Below, in pieces: positions 1 to 12,493 of a DNA stretch of 64,000 nucleotides. The notes below the pieces were generated by a model. The model saw nothing but the letters and a program-made list of their open reading frames with translations, searched no databases and was not told the origin of the DNA. The stretch lies in the NCBI GenBank assembly GCA_029204225.1, contig CM055107.1, positions 25,067,391 to 25,131,390 on the forward strand, in the 5' to 3' direction. Source of the stretch: Diphasiastrum complanatum (taxonomy: Eukaryota > Streptophyta > Lycopodiopsida > Lycopodiales > Lycopodiaceae). The position numbers and the translations under genes were made by a program. Each line of letters opens with the position of its first letter. Within the stretch, counting starts at the first letter, position 1.

Positions 1-477
1 AAACTTCGAATGGTATTTTGTTTGAGAGGCCTTTAGTAGAACATCTATTCTGAATATAGGTTGTTATTGAAACAATTTCAGCCCAGAAGCACTTCGAAAG
101 TGTCGCATGTGATAACATGCACTTTGCCGATTCAACTAAAATTCTGTTCTTTCTCTCAACAAGACCATTTGACTTAGGCAAATAGGAAGTGATGTATTGT
201 TGTTCAATGTCTTGTTAAGGCAATAGTTGTTGAATTCATTGGAGATGTATTCGCCCCCATTATCTGACCTCAGTGCTTTGATTCGTTTGCCAGTTTGATT
301 CTCAGCATGCTCTTTGAAATGTCTAAATTTGATGAAAGCCTCTAATTTTTGTTTAATGAAATAAACGACTGTTCTTTTGGAGAATTCATCAATAAAGGTA
401 ATGAAATATTTTGCATCTAGTAAATTGTGATCGCCAGTTGGCTGGTGATCAGCTAGCATCCATCTGGTCCTTGTCAT
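1..477 (-). mobile_element. Ty1-copia integrase remnant
   Basis: Minus-strand coding remnant of a copia retrotransposon integrase, the enzyme that inserts retroelement cDNA into the chromosome. Read from 477 down, it shows a core segment around FITFIDEFSKRT, the second catalytic aspartate in LRSDNGGEY, and, after a frameshift near 160-180, the third motif region (GLVERKNR, then AKCML, FWAEIV, YIQNRC). The element continues beyond the left edge. Upstream (478 onward) the protease and gag expected for a complete copia are not readable, so the 5' part is lost or decayed. Not functional. Confidence 0.75.
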
Positions 478-1583
478 TGATTGCTTATAAGCGGCGAAAT
501 TGGTTGTAAACGTTCTGTCTACATAAATGGACCAAAATTGTAGCTCTGCAGAAATGAACTAGAATAGCCACAGGCGACACTATCGGGTTTTTTGCGAAAA
601 AGGCGAAAAAGGAGCAGGTGCCCTTAGATCTCATTTAGAGTTGCCTCACACTTTGCCAGAATCATTTCCTTAACATTTGAGGCTCTTTGAAAAAAGTGAA
701 AAATGCGACACTATGATTTTACACGAGATTTCTATCAGGCGAAAAATGCGAAAAAGGAGAAGCTGCATTTTTCAACGGGATTATTGACAGGCAAAAAAAA
801 AGACACTGCGGTAAACTCCGTGTAATTCTGCAAACTGTGTAAACACACGAAAAAATTCGCAGAACTGGATAAACAATGGATGAAAATTAAAACTGATTAG
901 TCAATTGGTAAGAAGGAGAATAATCCAACAAAGGGAAGCTCCTTAAATCTTGCTTACAAATCACAAACACAATGGATAACACACTATGGAAAAACCACCC
1001 AGCCAAGTAGACGCATCTAATCAACTCTAGAAGCCTCACCCCCAAGTTCAAAACAAGAAGCATGAATATAGAGTGAGAGTCTGGCAATAAATCAATGACC
1101 ACAATGAGGAGTAGGGCAAGTTTGGCCTCAATATATAGAGCCAAAAGCATCTTGGACACATAGCCATGCATAGCCCTAAATTCTCTATACATAGATTCAC
1201 CTAGAATACATCGTTTACATTGGGTCCAAACTGAATCCTAAGTACTGGTCATCAACATGATAGTAATATTTTGCCATAGCATAGGACACTTATGGTTGTA
1301 TGAGTATTATAATAAATATGGAAAATTATTCTTTCTTTTGGAGAATTGCTACTCTTGACTTTGAGTAGTTTTTGGTATTGTGGTCTTAAAATTCTTATTT
1401 AGATCAACATCTAGTTTGGCAATTTTTATTTAATAAATTTTTTATATTTTTTCAACATGTTGACAAAGCATCCTTCTAATGAGTGGATTGGTCTTAACTA
1501 TAAGGAACTAGGTACAAACTCTAACTCATCATCCAATCATTCATCCTCTTCTTGAATGGCTTGCTAGAGTCGTCACAAAATGT
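478..1583. other. Non-coding interval, probably decayed repeat
   Basis: No credible gene. Around 900-1250 the sequence resembles 53570-53850: both carry an ACCACCCA stretch followed some 100-150 bp later by a CCTCAATATATAGAG motif, which on the minus strand reads as a TATA box. This suggests scraps of related LTRs, but no TG...CA boundaries could be fixed. Purine-rich GCGAAAAA-type strings recur at 590-780. Confidence 0.4.
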
Positions 1584-2609
1584 GCACAAAAGTGTGCATT
1601 CAAGTACTAATTCAAGAAACCATATCTCATAAACTATGATGAATCACATCAAATCCTTAAATACGTGTGTTCTTCATATATACATTTATTGATTAAAAAT
1701 TTTAAGACCTTCATTTTGAGCAACTGATATGTAAGATATGATGTGTCAAACATGTGGGGGTACTGCTAAAACTTCAAAATTTTCATATATGTATGAGCAA
1801 AAAATGCATGAGTGAAAAATGCGAAGGTTCATTGTGTCGCACTTTTCACTTTCCAAAATGGTAAATTGAGCAACATAACAAATTCCAAAATAGTGTCTGG
1901 GACTAGATTATTGTGAATTTTACATTCAAATTTTTGCCTGACTACTTTTAAAAATCCTATATGATTATAGAAACATGCCTATAAAAAAATTTGAGTTTTG
2001 AGGTCTATAGAGATAGATACATGCATCCAAAATTACCCATTTAAGTGTTGATAAAAGTCACCGAAACTGGAAGTATAATATTTGAGTGTATAGCACCATG
2101 ATTTTAACAATATTTTCTTTACAAAGAATTACATGACCATAGAAACATGTCTCTCAAATTTTTTTTCAATTTGGAGGTATGTAGAGATAGATATGTGCAT
2201 CTAAAGTTACCCATGTCAAGTACTTAAAAGTATTGAAAATTATTGAAAGGTGCTAAAAAGTTGTAGCTCTTTTGGGGCTGCTTTTTACAACCCTTTTGTT
2301 GGCTATCTACTTTCACAAGTCCTTTATGACCATAGAAACATGTCTATAAGAAAGAAATTAAATTTGGAGTCCTATATAAATATATACGTGCACCTAAAGT
2401 TACCCAGGTGAAGTGCTGAAAAGTGCTGAAAATTGAAGTTTTTTGGGGGTAAATTGCCATCAATTGAGATTTCTTTTTTTGTAAATCTTCTGATAAAAGA
2501 ATGAAAGTCAAAACCAGTTTTACATACAATTGAAAGATTGAAATTTCAATCATTTGATGGCATGTTATGTCTGATCAAGTGACCAAGGGTTTTATGCACA
2601 CTTTTGTGC
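1584..2609. mobile_element. Putative TIR DNA element, about 1.0 kb
   Basis: A 16-bp sequence GCACAAAAGTGTGCAT at 1584-1599 recurs as its exact reverse complement at 2594-2609, bracketing a non-coding segment with three diverged internal repeats. That arrangement fits a small non-autonomous DNA transposon. I could not define a target-site duplication, and the right repeat is part of a larger palindrome, so the boundaries and family are uncertain. Confidence 0.4.
1961..2450. repeat. Three diverged tandem repeats, period 170-195 bp
   Basis: Copies begin at 1961, 2133 and 2326. Each has an ATGAYYATAGAAACATG start, then a T-rich stretch, a GTAGAGATAGATA-like segment and an A-A-TTACCCA block followed by a GTGCTGAAAAG-like tail. 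Identity is moderate, so the duplication is old. No coding potential. Confidence 0.6.
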
Positions 2610-2629
2610 GCATGCGCACAAAAGTGTGC
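2596..2629. repeat. Perfect 34-bp palindrome
   Basis: Two 17-base arms meet with no spacer around GCATGC at 2610-2615. The left half matches the inverted repeat seen at 1584-1599. It could be an element terminus or a terminus-to-terminus junction, and single strands could form a perfect hairpin. Confidence 0.75.
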
Positions 2630-4234
2630 TAAAAACAACTCTAGTGTTAAGGTAGCTTAAGATATCAACTCTTGCAATTCTCTACAAATGCTTTTGGGAA
2701 AGCCACCACCCGTAAACCAAACTAGGATAGTGTGGTTGGGTACAAACTCTAGGGTGATTTTAGTTGTTTAATTCAATCAATGGAATAACGCACCCTCGTG
2801 TCCTCCATGTATATTTTGAAGTGTTTTGTGAAGGTCTCTCATTCTTTGCACTCATGGTACTTGAAGTTGAAGAACCAAAAATTTTAGACATTAGTAAAGG
2901 TCATAGTAAAAAGTTTAAGCTATTTTCTAGATAGATCAAGGCATGGTGCACTGTGGAGCATGAGCATTGATGTATACATCACAAATAAATGATGTGGTGT
3001 AGGGCCACAAAGATGTTAATTGTTAGCATTGGCCATTATGATAGCATCATTTGATGACGTGGGAGGTGAGCTAGGATCATCTTCATTTAAAGATTCAATT
3101 ACTCTCCTTCCTAATTGGAGTACATTCAATATGGACTCAAAGAGATGACTCAATCTAACATTTGGTATAAATGGTGTAAGCATGACTCATGAACCTGAGA
3201 TTTTCCATGTAAAGATAGGATAATGTTTTATGTAGGTATAATTAGTTGTGTCTTTCATTTGTGCATTCTTATCAAAGTAACATTTGCTTACATATGAGAA
3301 TTTTCTCAATGTGCAATTGTATTGCATACTTAATCCAATTTACTTCTATTTAAATTATTCTTGATTTATAATCAACTTTTAGACCTATCTTCAAGAACAT
3401 AAATGATTTGTCAAAATCAAGGAGAGAAGAGAAACAATGGCAGAACTCAAAGAAAATGTGAAGGAGGCATGAAAGCAATAGAAAAAGACAAGATGGCCTT
3501 GTGAAGGTCATAGGAGAGGGGCTCATTGGTGATACCGAAGATCAAATGGGAAAGCGAACAGCCCTAGCAGATACCAAACTATAGGGAGAAAGGGTAGAAA
3601 GATAGCCATTAACGAGCACTAAAGTTAAGTTATTGAAATTCAGATAGAAGTCCTCATCATATCCTAAGATGCTTTCTAGACTATGTCATCAACCGCCATT
3701 TTTTCTCTACACCATCATACATTGATTTACAAATAACAAATATCAATTAATATTTTCAACACTTGGCCCAACACTTAGTGGTCTTAATAAAAATACCCTA
3801 ACACATGTTTGGGGGCAAAAATAGCGAGTTCCACTAAGCTACCATTGTCTTCATTGCTTCTTGGAATACATTGTTTGGTTGTCCTGATCACTATCTTCCT
3901 CTTCCATAGTATCACGTTGTCAAGGATCTCATTGACAGTATAGTTAGCTAATTTGCAAGCAATCAACAATCACACAGATAACCAAAATGAGAGTTCACAC
4001 CACTGACCCAAAAGAACACTCACAAAAAGACTTAAGAGTACATTGTCTAATTTTTGTGGGGTACCGCTGCATGGCAGTTCAGTCCCCGTTTTGGGACGCA
4101 TGTCCCAACTCTACTCCCCATGTGCCATTAAGTTGGCACTTATGTACATTGTTACATAAACAGTAAAAAAAAACTTGAAAACACTGCTAAAAACAAAAAG
4201 TCATGAAACTGTAAGCGGGCTTACTTATTCTAAC
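2630..4234. other. Non-coding interval with probable copia 3' LTR at its right end
   Basis: No gene recognised. The right part, immediately left of 4235, should be the 3' LTR of the minus-strand copia that follows. On the minus strand it starts TGTTAGAATAAG at 4235, next to a purine tract. The far LTR boundary could not be fixed. Confidence 0.35.
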
Positions 4235-5060
4235 ACTCTCCCTTAAGCCCTAGTTTATCTTTCTTACAAAGAGCTTTTCTCTAAAAAAAATTCAAATGTA
4301 TCAGTACATAAAGCTTTAGTGAGTATATCAGCTAACTGATCCTCTATCTTACAATGCACTACATCTATTTCATTAGATAATAATTTCTCTCTAATAAAAC
4401 GATATTTAATCTCTATATGCTTCGTGCGTGTGTGGAATACATGATTCTTAGCTAGCTGTATAGCGCTCTGGCTATCACAACTGATTACAATGTGCTTACT
4501 CTGTGGAATTCCAATGTCTTCTAACATTCTTCTTAGCCAAACTGCTTCCTGCGTAGCTGAACATAGTGCTTTGTATTCTACTTCAGTTGTAGAAAGAGCA
4601 ATTGTGTCTTGTTTTTTATTGGACCAAGAGAATACACCATTACCAACATGAAATATGTACCCTATAGTAGATCTCATGTCATCAATACATCCTACCCAAT
4701 CTGATTCAACAAAGCTCTATAAAACTGGTAAAGTTTGTTGCCTCTCATACAATAATTCATGGGTTAATGTGCCTTTCACATAGCAAAGAATTCTCTTCGT
4801 TGCTTTCCAATGTATCTCCCTAGGAGTAGCCATGAATTGACTCACAAGACTTACAGCATAACTTATGTCAGGACGAATAGTTGTGAGATAAATCAGTGAA
4901 CCAACTAATTGATGAAATAAAGTAGCATCAACTAGCGTTCTCTCATCTTGATTAGATAGTTTCTTACCCAACTCCATAGTTGTAGATACTAGCTTGCTAT
5001 CGCACATTTTGAATTGCTTCAGAATCTCATTCACATACTTTGTTTGTGTTAGTGCGATGT
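4235..5060 (-). mobile_element. Ty1-copia 3' end: RT tail and RNase H
   Basis: Minus-strand copia remnant. 4717-5060 carries the end of reverse transcriptase and the connection region (KYVNEILKQF, then LVGSLIYLTTIRPDISYAV). 4264-4677 carries RNase H with ALSTTEVEYKAL, the catalytic-type CDSQSAIQLA and the C-terminal KHIEIKYRFIREKL / EDQLADILTKAL motifs, in nearly intact frame. A polypurine tract (4236-4250) is followed directly by an LTR start TGTTAG at 4235. The coding match stops abruptly near 5060, so gag, protease, integrase and most of RT are missing. Confidence 0.8.
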
Positions 5061-8000
5061 TGTTACAACTTTGCCAGAAATATAGCTAGAATCACGAATT
5101 CTATGCTAAGAACACCTATTTTTGCCACAAACTTGATCAAATCATCAACTACTCTCTCAAAACTTGTGGGCCTGGTGCAAGAGTCTCACTTGACACAAAG
5201 GGATTGCCAAGCTTTATCTATCATTGACAAACCTTTGTTAACAAATCCATGGACACGAATTGATTTCATGGTAGTGCTAAATGGACATAGGCCAAGTTGT
5301 ATATACTGAGAAATAATTTGTAAATAACGAATAATAGGAAGTATGCCTATGACTTGCATTTTATGAATATAAGTCTAGCCTAAGAGCAATATAGTTAAAA
5401 AGCCTAGAAGCATAAGCCATGTTGAAGTAAATGGCCATTTTGTAACTTAGCATCAAAAAAAATTGAAGAGTCGAGTTTAGAAACACCAAAATAGTTCTTC
5501 AAATAGTTTGAGTCGATTGTATCCAAGACTTGACTTTGATGTGGTCCAATCACAAGGGTCCTAGTCCTAATGCTAAAAATCCAAGAAAAAAGATCATCTC
5601 TCGTCTTCAAGCCTTTTTGTCTTATTTTATCTTTTCTTATACAAAGTGCTTAATTTTTTGGATTTACTAATGTTCTACTATTGTTCTTGTACAAAGATAT
5701 GTGCTTGTAGAAAAGGAGAGCTTGAGAAGCCAAGACGTCTCCCATCAATTGGGTCCCATTTTTTTAATAATATTTTTTATAGTTAAAGTAGTGTTACAAA
5801 CTAGTGTTAGAAGTAGCATTAAAACTTGCAGATAGTGTTAAAAGTAGTTTTAATGAATAAAAAGTATTATTGATGCTTAGATAGTGCTAAAAGAGTGAAT
5901 CAGCTCATTTGTGGTGGTTATTTTGTATGTATATTCTTCACTTCACTATTATATGTTCTTTTATTATTTTATGGATGGAAGTGATTAATTGGAGTAGTGA
6001 TGCCATGAATGTAGTGATTGTGGTTGTGAAATGAGACTAGAGTGAAATGATGATGGTTCTTGGTTTAAATTAGGAGGCTCGAACCTTGGACCAAAGAAAC
6101 TTTGGATATCAAGCGAACCCACTAAGCCAACCCCATTGGGTGTGTGAAAAGATAAGTCTTGAACTAGTGTCGACTTGCATTGTGGTTTTGTGGTAAAAGT
6201 AGAATCAAAAGTACTCTATAAGCTTAAATCCTATTGAAACTACGAAAGGACAAGTCTATGTGAACTACTTCTGCCTTAATAAGCATAATGTGTGAAATGA
6301 AGTCAACAACATTTGGCATTGTCGTGAAGGATTCAAATTCCTTCAATAAATCATTTGCTTTTCTTTTTTTACTCTTGGCAATTTTGGTTTATCTTCAAGA
6401 TTGTGTTTTGCAAATTTTGGTGTTGATGGAAGTGATGACACAAGAAACAAATTTATCTATAAGTGAAAAAAAGTCATTCAATGAGGTTGGTTCATTTGGT
6501 TAGTTTCCAACGTTTGTTTGGTCCTAGACTCATCCCCCCTTGGAAACCAAGATGCATAAGAGAAAATGAAAAAAAAAAAAAACATAAAAAAGCACCCCTA
6601 AACAATAAAAAATAAAGCTCAAGAACATCTACACTAATTTTTTACTTTTTTGGTACCTTTATACTTCCATCCAATCCCTCAAAAGATAATTATGACTTCT
6701 TTGTTCACCATTGAGACTCAGTTTCTCGACAATAAACTTTATTTATTGCGTTTTAAATCCAGTGAAGAGGTCAAGCCCAAAAACGTTGACTTGCCAAGTT
6801 CATTTTCTCCTTGGTGACTTAACATCTATAGATTCTAGACTCATGCCTACTCAAAAATTGGATTCCACTATTATGACCTACCTACTAGCCTAGGTGAGCC
6901 TAAACATTTTGACTTATTTTCTCTCTCTAACATCATAATTGGAACTCACTCATGTGATTGAAAACTCCACATATTGTAAACTTGAATATGTGAAATGCAA
7001 ATATAGTAGAAGAACTTGCTTTTCTTATGCCACATCATCAATTCGTGCACACATGGAACTAATTTAAACTCAACAAACATTACTCAATGGTCAAATACAT
7101 GACACAAATACATCATCACTTAATTGTAATTCTATCTTGATTCCCAAATATGCAACATTCATGGACTTTGCTTTTCAAAAACATATCCAACTGTAATTTG
7201 AAATCTTACTTTATCCAACCCATTGCCATGCCATCAAATGTGATCCTACTTTAATCTGACTTATTGGCATCATCCATTAGTATCAAGTGTAATCTAGTAG
7301 CGAAAATTCATATCCAATGACATGTATCACATTTGATCAAGAAATGCTTAAAAAGTAACTTTTAATCTTGTATCAAATTAGCATTCTGTAATCTTGCAAC
7401 ATCCCATCCATGCATATTAGTATTCGCCATCAAGATATAATGTGTGTATATCCATACATGTATCTATGTTTTTACTTAATTCATGACCCACACCACTAGA
7501 ATTTGAGTCCAAAACTGGAGAGTGAATGCAAAGCTTATTAATGCTTCAAGCACTAGGAAGACTGAAGCACTGATAAGCTCTAGCTAATTTTGATCAAAGA
7601 TTTTGATGTCATATTTTTACAACGCAACCTAAGATAAAAATTGTCAATTTTTTTGAAGTCATATTCACATGGCGTAGGCAACCACTTAATATTTAAAAGG
7701 GTATCATGAATGCCCATCCTCATTAGCTCATCAATGATCATTGTTGATTGTTATTTGTATGCAAAAGTATAATGTGAATACCAAACTAAGAAAGGACGTG
7801 CACGTTAATAAGTTGCATTAGCAACATTCAATAATCCTCCTCAAAATTCAAGTCAAGAGCAATTGTTATATATGATTCATAGAGAGACAACAAGAGAGAA
7901 TGCATAGGAAATCATCTGCTTCACTACTCATCCCATAAAAAGATCATTTACCATCTATTTGGGCTACCTATTCATTATAGTGTATTTGAATAAGACTATA

Positions 8001-8174
8001 ACTTTTATGTCATAAATCACTCTTGTGATCAGTTACTACCATAGTCATATAGTAAACGAAAAGGTATTGTAACTTAAAACTGCAACATATGGCTAAATAC
8101 TCAACCCTAATGAGATTTGTTTGCTTGGATCATGAGAAGGAACATGTGAGTGCATTTTCTAACCATAACTAATC
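5061..8174. other. Long interval with no recognised gene
   Basis: AT-rich sequence with only short, unremarkable reading frames. I see no LTR ends, no retroelement motifs and no splice-consistent coding. It may be very old decayed repeat. Confidence 0.5.
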
Positions 8175-8575
8175 AGGGCAAAAGCAAAATCAAGTGGTCT
8201 AAAGAGCAAGATCAACGGGAGGCTTCTTCACATGGCAAAATGAAAGATAGATCAAAGCTCAAGTGCTTCTATTGTGGCATCAAATGACACTTTGCAACTG
8301 AGTGCTACAAGAAGAATAGAGATCAAGGAGAGAAGCGAGGTAATCTAACTCTTGATGAGGATGGATTGGATGTTCAAAATATAAATGATGATGCTTTTGT
8401 GATGTCTTCATGAATGCTTGCTAATGATGGAGATCTAGATCCATGGTGGATTGATAGTGGAGCAAGTTCACACATGACTTTTCACAAAGAGTACTTCACT
8501 TCTTTTCTGGCATATGGAGATGATAAGAGGGTGATCTACACGGCCAATGATAAAGTTGGATCAAAGTTCTATTGC
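8175..8575 (+). mobile_element. Ty1-copia gag end and protease remnant (copy A)
   Basis: Plus-strand scrap. It has a gag zinc knuckle (CFYC, then His and Cys; about 8264-8305) with an in-frame TGA at 8285-8287 just before the His. About 170 bp on is a copia protease start, WWIDSGASSHM, with the catalytic DSG near 8450-8460. A second stop lies between the two. The frame fades near 8575. It is related to the plus-strand copia at 14991-16676 and carries the same nonsense codon. Confidence 0.7.
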
Positions 8576-8645
8576 TAATGTAGGAAAAATACTAAGAATT
8601 CTCCTTTAGAGAACACGATGAAAGTTTGAATATCAGTGTCTTCAA

Positions 8646-8726
8646 TGTGAAATTCACATGTGTGGATTGTCCACAACATGTACTTGTGATCTCCTAAGGT
8701 GTGTAGATGCACCAAGATCAAGACTA
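8646..8726 (-). repeat. Terminal fragment of copia 3' LTR
   Basis: About 80 bp nearly identical to the first 80 bp of the LTR at 10441 (same orientation, only a few differences). It lies directly against the protease end of the minus-strand copia. It is what is left of that element's 3' LTR after a large internal deletion. Confidence 0.75.
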
Positions 8727-9700
8727 ATCATTTGCAGTGTATATTGATTTCTTGACTCCATCATAAGGTGCAATAGAAGAGAAAGAGTCCTTGGAGCTAC
8801 ACATATGTGAAGAGGCTCCACTATCAATATACCATAGGCCGTCCTTCTTGAAAGGAGGAGATGAGAAACTAGAGACCATAAGAGATCCCTCTCTATCACT
8901 TGCAATAGTGTCTTCCTTCTCATTGGTAATGTTGGCTTGCTTCTTGAGCTTGGATGATGAAGCATTAGAGGAATCATCTTCCTCCTCATCTTTGTCTTTG
9001 GATTTGACTTTGTCCTTGCTTGAGGATTGTTGATGTTGGTTCTTGCTCCTCCCTTTGTGCTTATCCTTGGCAAAGAGAGCTTTGCCATCATTATGAGTGA
9101 GAGAAACCTTGTCCATCCTCAAGAGCTTGTACTCTTGTCTTGATTCTTCCAAAATTAGCACACTTTGGAGAGCCTCCAAACTTGGTAGCTCCTCCTTAAT
9201 GGCATAGGATCGGACAAGGTTATCAAATTCACTTCTCAAGCCATTGAGAATGACTTGAACTAGCTCATTTTGATTGATGGAATTACCAATACAAGCAATT
9301 TCTCTATGAATATCTTTTACTCTCAAACCATAACTAGATGCACTCTCATCACTCTTTTGGCTACTTTGAAAGATTTGATTCCTAAGAGTGAGAAGCCTAG
9401 AGGTATTCTTAGCTTCATAGATAGTCTTGAGACAATCCCAAGCTTCTTTTGGTTGTTGTACAAGTACCTATCTCCCTCAATATCTCATTAGAGACATTCA
9501 TCTTAATGTAGTGGAGAGCCATCCTAGCTCTCTTTTTTGTATTTTTGAACCTCTTGAAGAACTTGTGGTTCTTCTTCAAGGCCAATAACTATGTCCATCA
9601 CGTCTTGAAGGATCAAGATGGACTCCATCCTCATTTTTCAAATTGAATAGTTTGAAGTGGTCAATCTTTCACTTGGTTCCAACAAGGATGAACCCATTGA
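8727..9700 (-). mobile_element. Ty1-copia gag-protease remnant
   Basis: Minus-strand gag followed by the protease start. From high to low coordinates: the gag N-terminus (LTTSNYSI near 9680), a UBN2-type gag body (TTKEAWDCLKTIYEAKNTSR, with a frameshift near 9460-9480), NELVQVILNGL, a Lys/Asp/Glu/Ser-rich linker with no CCHC knuckle, and the protease motif WYIDSGASSHM near 8790-8825. The 8724-9326 part is open for 200 codons. Everything from mid-protease through RNase H is missing, and the frame runs into the LTR fragment at 8726. The 5' LTR and PBS lie at 10429-11146. Confidence 0.8.
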
Positions 9701-10428
9701 AGACATTTGAAGTGAAGAAAACTCAAATGATGAACAATAGGATCAAATAATAGAGTACTATCTCCTCCTATGAAAGATCTTGCAACTATTTGTGAATGGA
9801 TTCTCACTAGCTACAAAAATCTCTCTAAAACAAGATCTATTTCATATCAAATGATGGAGTATAGGCAAAGTTAGGATCAAACACTCTTAGCACGTGTGAA
9901 GTACTCTAAGAAACCAAATTTGACTCAAATACAATGATATTGCATGAAACAAAATGGCTAAGATCTCAAAATAGTGCCTAGATCACATATAGATGAGATT
10001 GGCAAGCATACAACTGTGATTTTGGATCAACCAAGCAATCTCTTGACCAAACCAAATGTGTCCACCCACGTCTAGGTGCCCTACCTAACCTTCTTCAAAA
10101 GCTTATAACTTTTGATTGGCGCAACCAAATGGAATGAAACTGATTGCATCAGAAATTAGACAAAAATAGCTTCAAAACAAGCTATCAAGCAAGATAAATG
10201 GATCAAGCATGAGAGAGAACTTCCAAACTGAAATTGGATGTTTCTCACACGTGTCTGAGCACTTGATTCCGTACAGTACTAGGTCAGACCCAATCAATGT
10301 CCTTTTGATCTCTTTTGATCCAAGATTGAACAAGATAGCTAGGAAAATGGGCCTTGACAACTTCTAGCTCAAGATTGATGAAAAAATTTTCACTTAGATG
10401 GATCAAAATGCATGGTAACCTTAGGTAG
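9701..10428 (-). other. Copia 5' untranslated leader
   Basis: Between the gag start and the primer binding site of the minus-strand copia. No coding motifs. It contains near-copies of the CACACGTGTG motif (for example near 10245). Confidence 0.5.
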
Positions 10429-10440
10429 GCTCTGATACCA
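10429..10440 (-). other. Copia primer binding site (tRNA-iMet type)
   Basis: On the minus strand TGGTATCAGAGC, the usual plant copia primer site complementary to the 3' end of initiator tRNA-Met, directly adjoining the LTR end at 10441. Confidence 0.85.
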
Positions 10441-11146
10441 TGTTAAATTCACACGTGTGGATTGTCCACAACATGTACTTGTGATCTCCTAAGGTGTGTA
10501 GATGCACCAAGATCAGGACTAGATTGAGATTCAAGATCAATCTTAGATCCTATGGCAAAAACACACTACTACATGCATTCAATCACTTCCAACTCTCACT
10601 CACACGTGTGGGAAGTATTCAAAAAATAATCTAAGTAAAAACAAGATGCTCTCCTTGGGTAGAGAGAGAAAAAACATCATGAGCTCTCGGGTAGAGAGAG
10701 AAAGCTAGAAATCCAATAACTCACAAAATCCATAAAATCACCAAATCAATTAGATCCAAAATGAGGAGTACAATGATACTAGTAGATCCACGAGCTACCA
10801 CTATGCTTAACCATGATTGGACCATACTTTGTCACCTCTTGATCCTATTGGACCATTGATCCATGCATCTCTTAATTTGGACTATATTCAAGCACACCTC
10901 AATTTCCTATTGGACCTCACAAGGTTCCACCTCTAAATCCTATTGGACCTCTTGGAATTCATCAAACAAAAGGTTTACACTTGTCTACACTCTAATTGGC
11001 ACGCGTTTAGCCTCTTACTCTATTTTGGCTCAATAGTGGCATTACAAGTGGAAATGCATAATTTGCCATCTATGCCAAATTTATTCCTATCAACATCCTA
11101 CACCTAGATGCTTGATGTAAAAAACATAAGACCCCTATATCTAACA
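10441..11146 (-). repeat. Copia 5' LTR, 706 bp
   Basis: Bounded by TGTTA at 10441 and TAACA ending at 11146, with the PBS directly adjacent on the low side. Its first 80 bp recur at 8646-8726. It holds two exact CACACGTGTG palindromes (10450-10459, 10601-10610). Confidence 0.75.
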
Positions 11147-11689
11147 TAGATAATCTTTTTCAATTCTTCACATTCAATTGTGTCTGATTCTGGTCTATGT
11201 ACTAATAGAGCAGTTTCTACTTTGACTGAATAAAGCATGCGGATTTAAGAATATAGACCCTCCCTCAATGACAGCTTTGTTAGAGGTGTTACTTCATTCT
11301 TAACCAAGTACATCACACTGAAAGTACATTATACTCCTAACTCTAGTGATGTGGCATTTATGCTAGCAATTAGTGCAAAAATCTAATGCCATCCAATGGA
11401 GAATGTGTGGAATAATTCCATCACCCACCCTTGAGCCAAACATCCACTAGAATCAGCAAAACAGATTGCTTATTGCATCATGTCCAAGAGCTATGCCAAG
11501 GATAATATCCTTCTCTGAAACTACAAATGCATCCGCAAACTGCCTCATATTGAAGATATCACCTTACTTCTGCATCCAAGGAACCATCTTCTAGGATACC
11601 TATTCCAAGTTTAGCAATCCTGCAACAACTTTCTGAATCTCATAGAAGATAAAGTACATGCGCACAAACTTATTACCAAGCATCTGCTT

Positions 11690-12493
11690 CATCATAAGAC
11701 TTTTCAGCTACAGCTGTTAAGTTCACTTCCTCTTTTTCTTTATCACTTTCAGTGGACTTCTTTGACTTAAGATCCGCTTTCATCTTTAAACATTGATTCT
11801 TATAATGTCCCATCTTTCCACAATAAAAGCATTTAACATTCTTTTTACTCTTAGAACTGCCTTCATCACTTTTAGATCACTATTTTGATTAGCTTTCCAT
11901 TTAGGAAACAAAGCGACTTCATTTGAACAGATTGTAACAACATAATGTTGCATCCTACATTCTTCTTCAAGTAATGAAGCTGTCATCATTTCTATGACTG
12001 ATTAGGCAAGTTTTTGAGAGTAAAAATGACATTATTATACTCAGCTGGCATACTATTTAATAGTACGGCCATAGCATCATCTTTGGGAACATTAGAACCA
12101 ATTCCAGCAAGCTGATTCATTATTGACTTCAAATGATTCACGTGATCATTTAAGCTCATTCCACTTTAATGCGAAAAATTGTTACTTAAGAAGAATTTTA
12201 CCATTTTTAGAACGTGCTCCAAATATAGCTTCCAATGATTGCCATATTTCACGAGCAATCTTAGATAGGTCTAAATGATGAATTTGAGAATCAGACAAAC
12301 CAAGACCAATGTAAGCAGCAGCTCTCTTATCATGCAAATCAATAGTAGAAGAATCACCGGAATCTCCTTGCTTAACTTTGGAACCGTCAACAAGATCCCA
12401 CAGATTTTTCTCAGTCAATAATAATCTCATCTTGACTTACCATGTATGAAAGTTCTTACCGTCAAATTTATCAAATGAAGTTCTTTGATCCAT
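11690..12493 (-). mobile_element. Ty1-copia gag remnant, second family
   Basis: Minus-strand gag starting at an ATG at 12491-12493 (MDQRTSFDKFDG). It passes an early stop, then LLTEKNLWDLVDG and the SKIAREIWQSLEAIFGA block (12182-12430), then MNQLAGIGSNV and AVLLNSMPAEYNNV. It ends in an intact CCHC knuckle, CFYCGKMGHYKNQC, at about 11790-11831. Several stops and frameshifts interrupt it. It is distinct in sequence from the gag at 8727-9700. No LTR or protease could be assigned; 11147-11689 has nothing recognisable. Confidence 0.75.

Noticed and set aside
1961-2450. CRISPR-like repeat array
   Set aside because: Three long diverged tandem repeats without short regular spacers, in a plant context.
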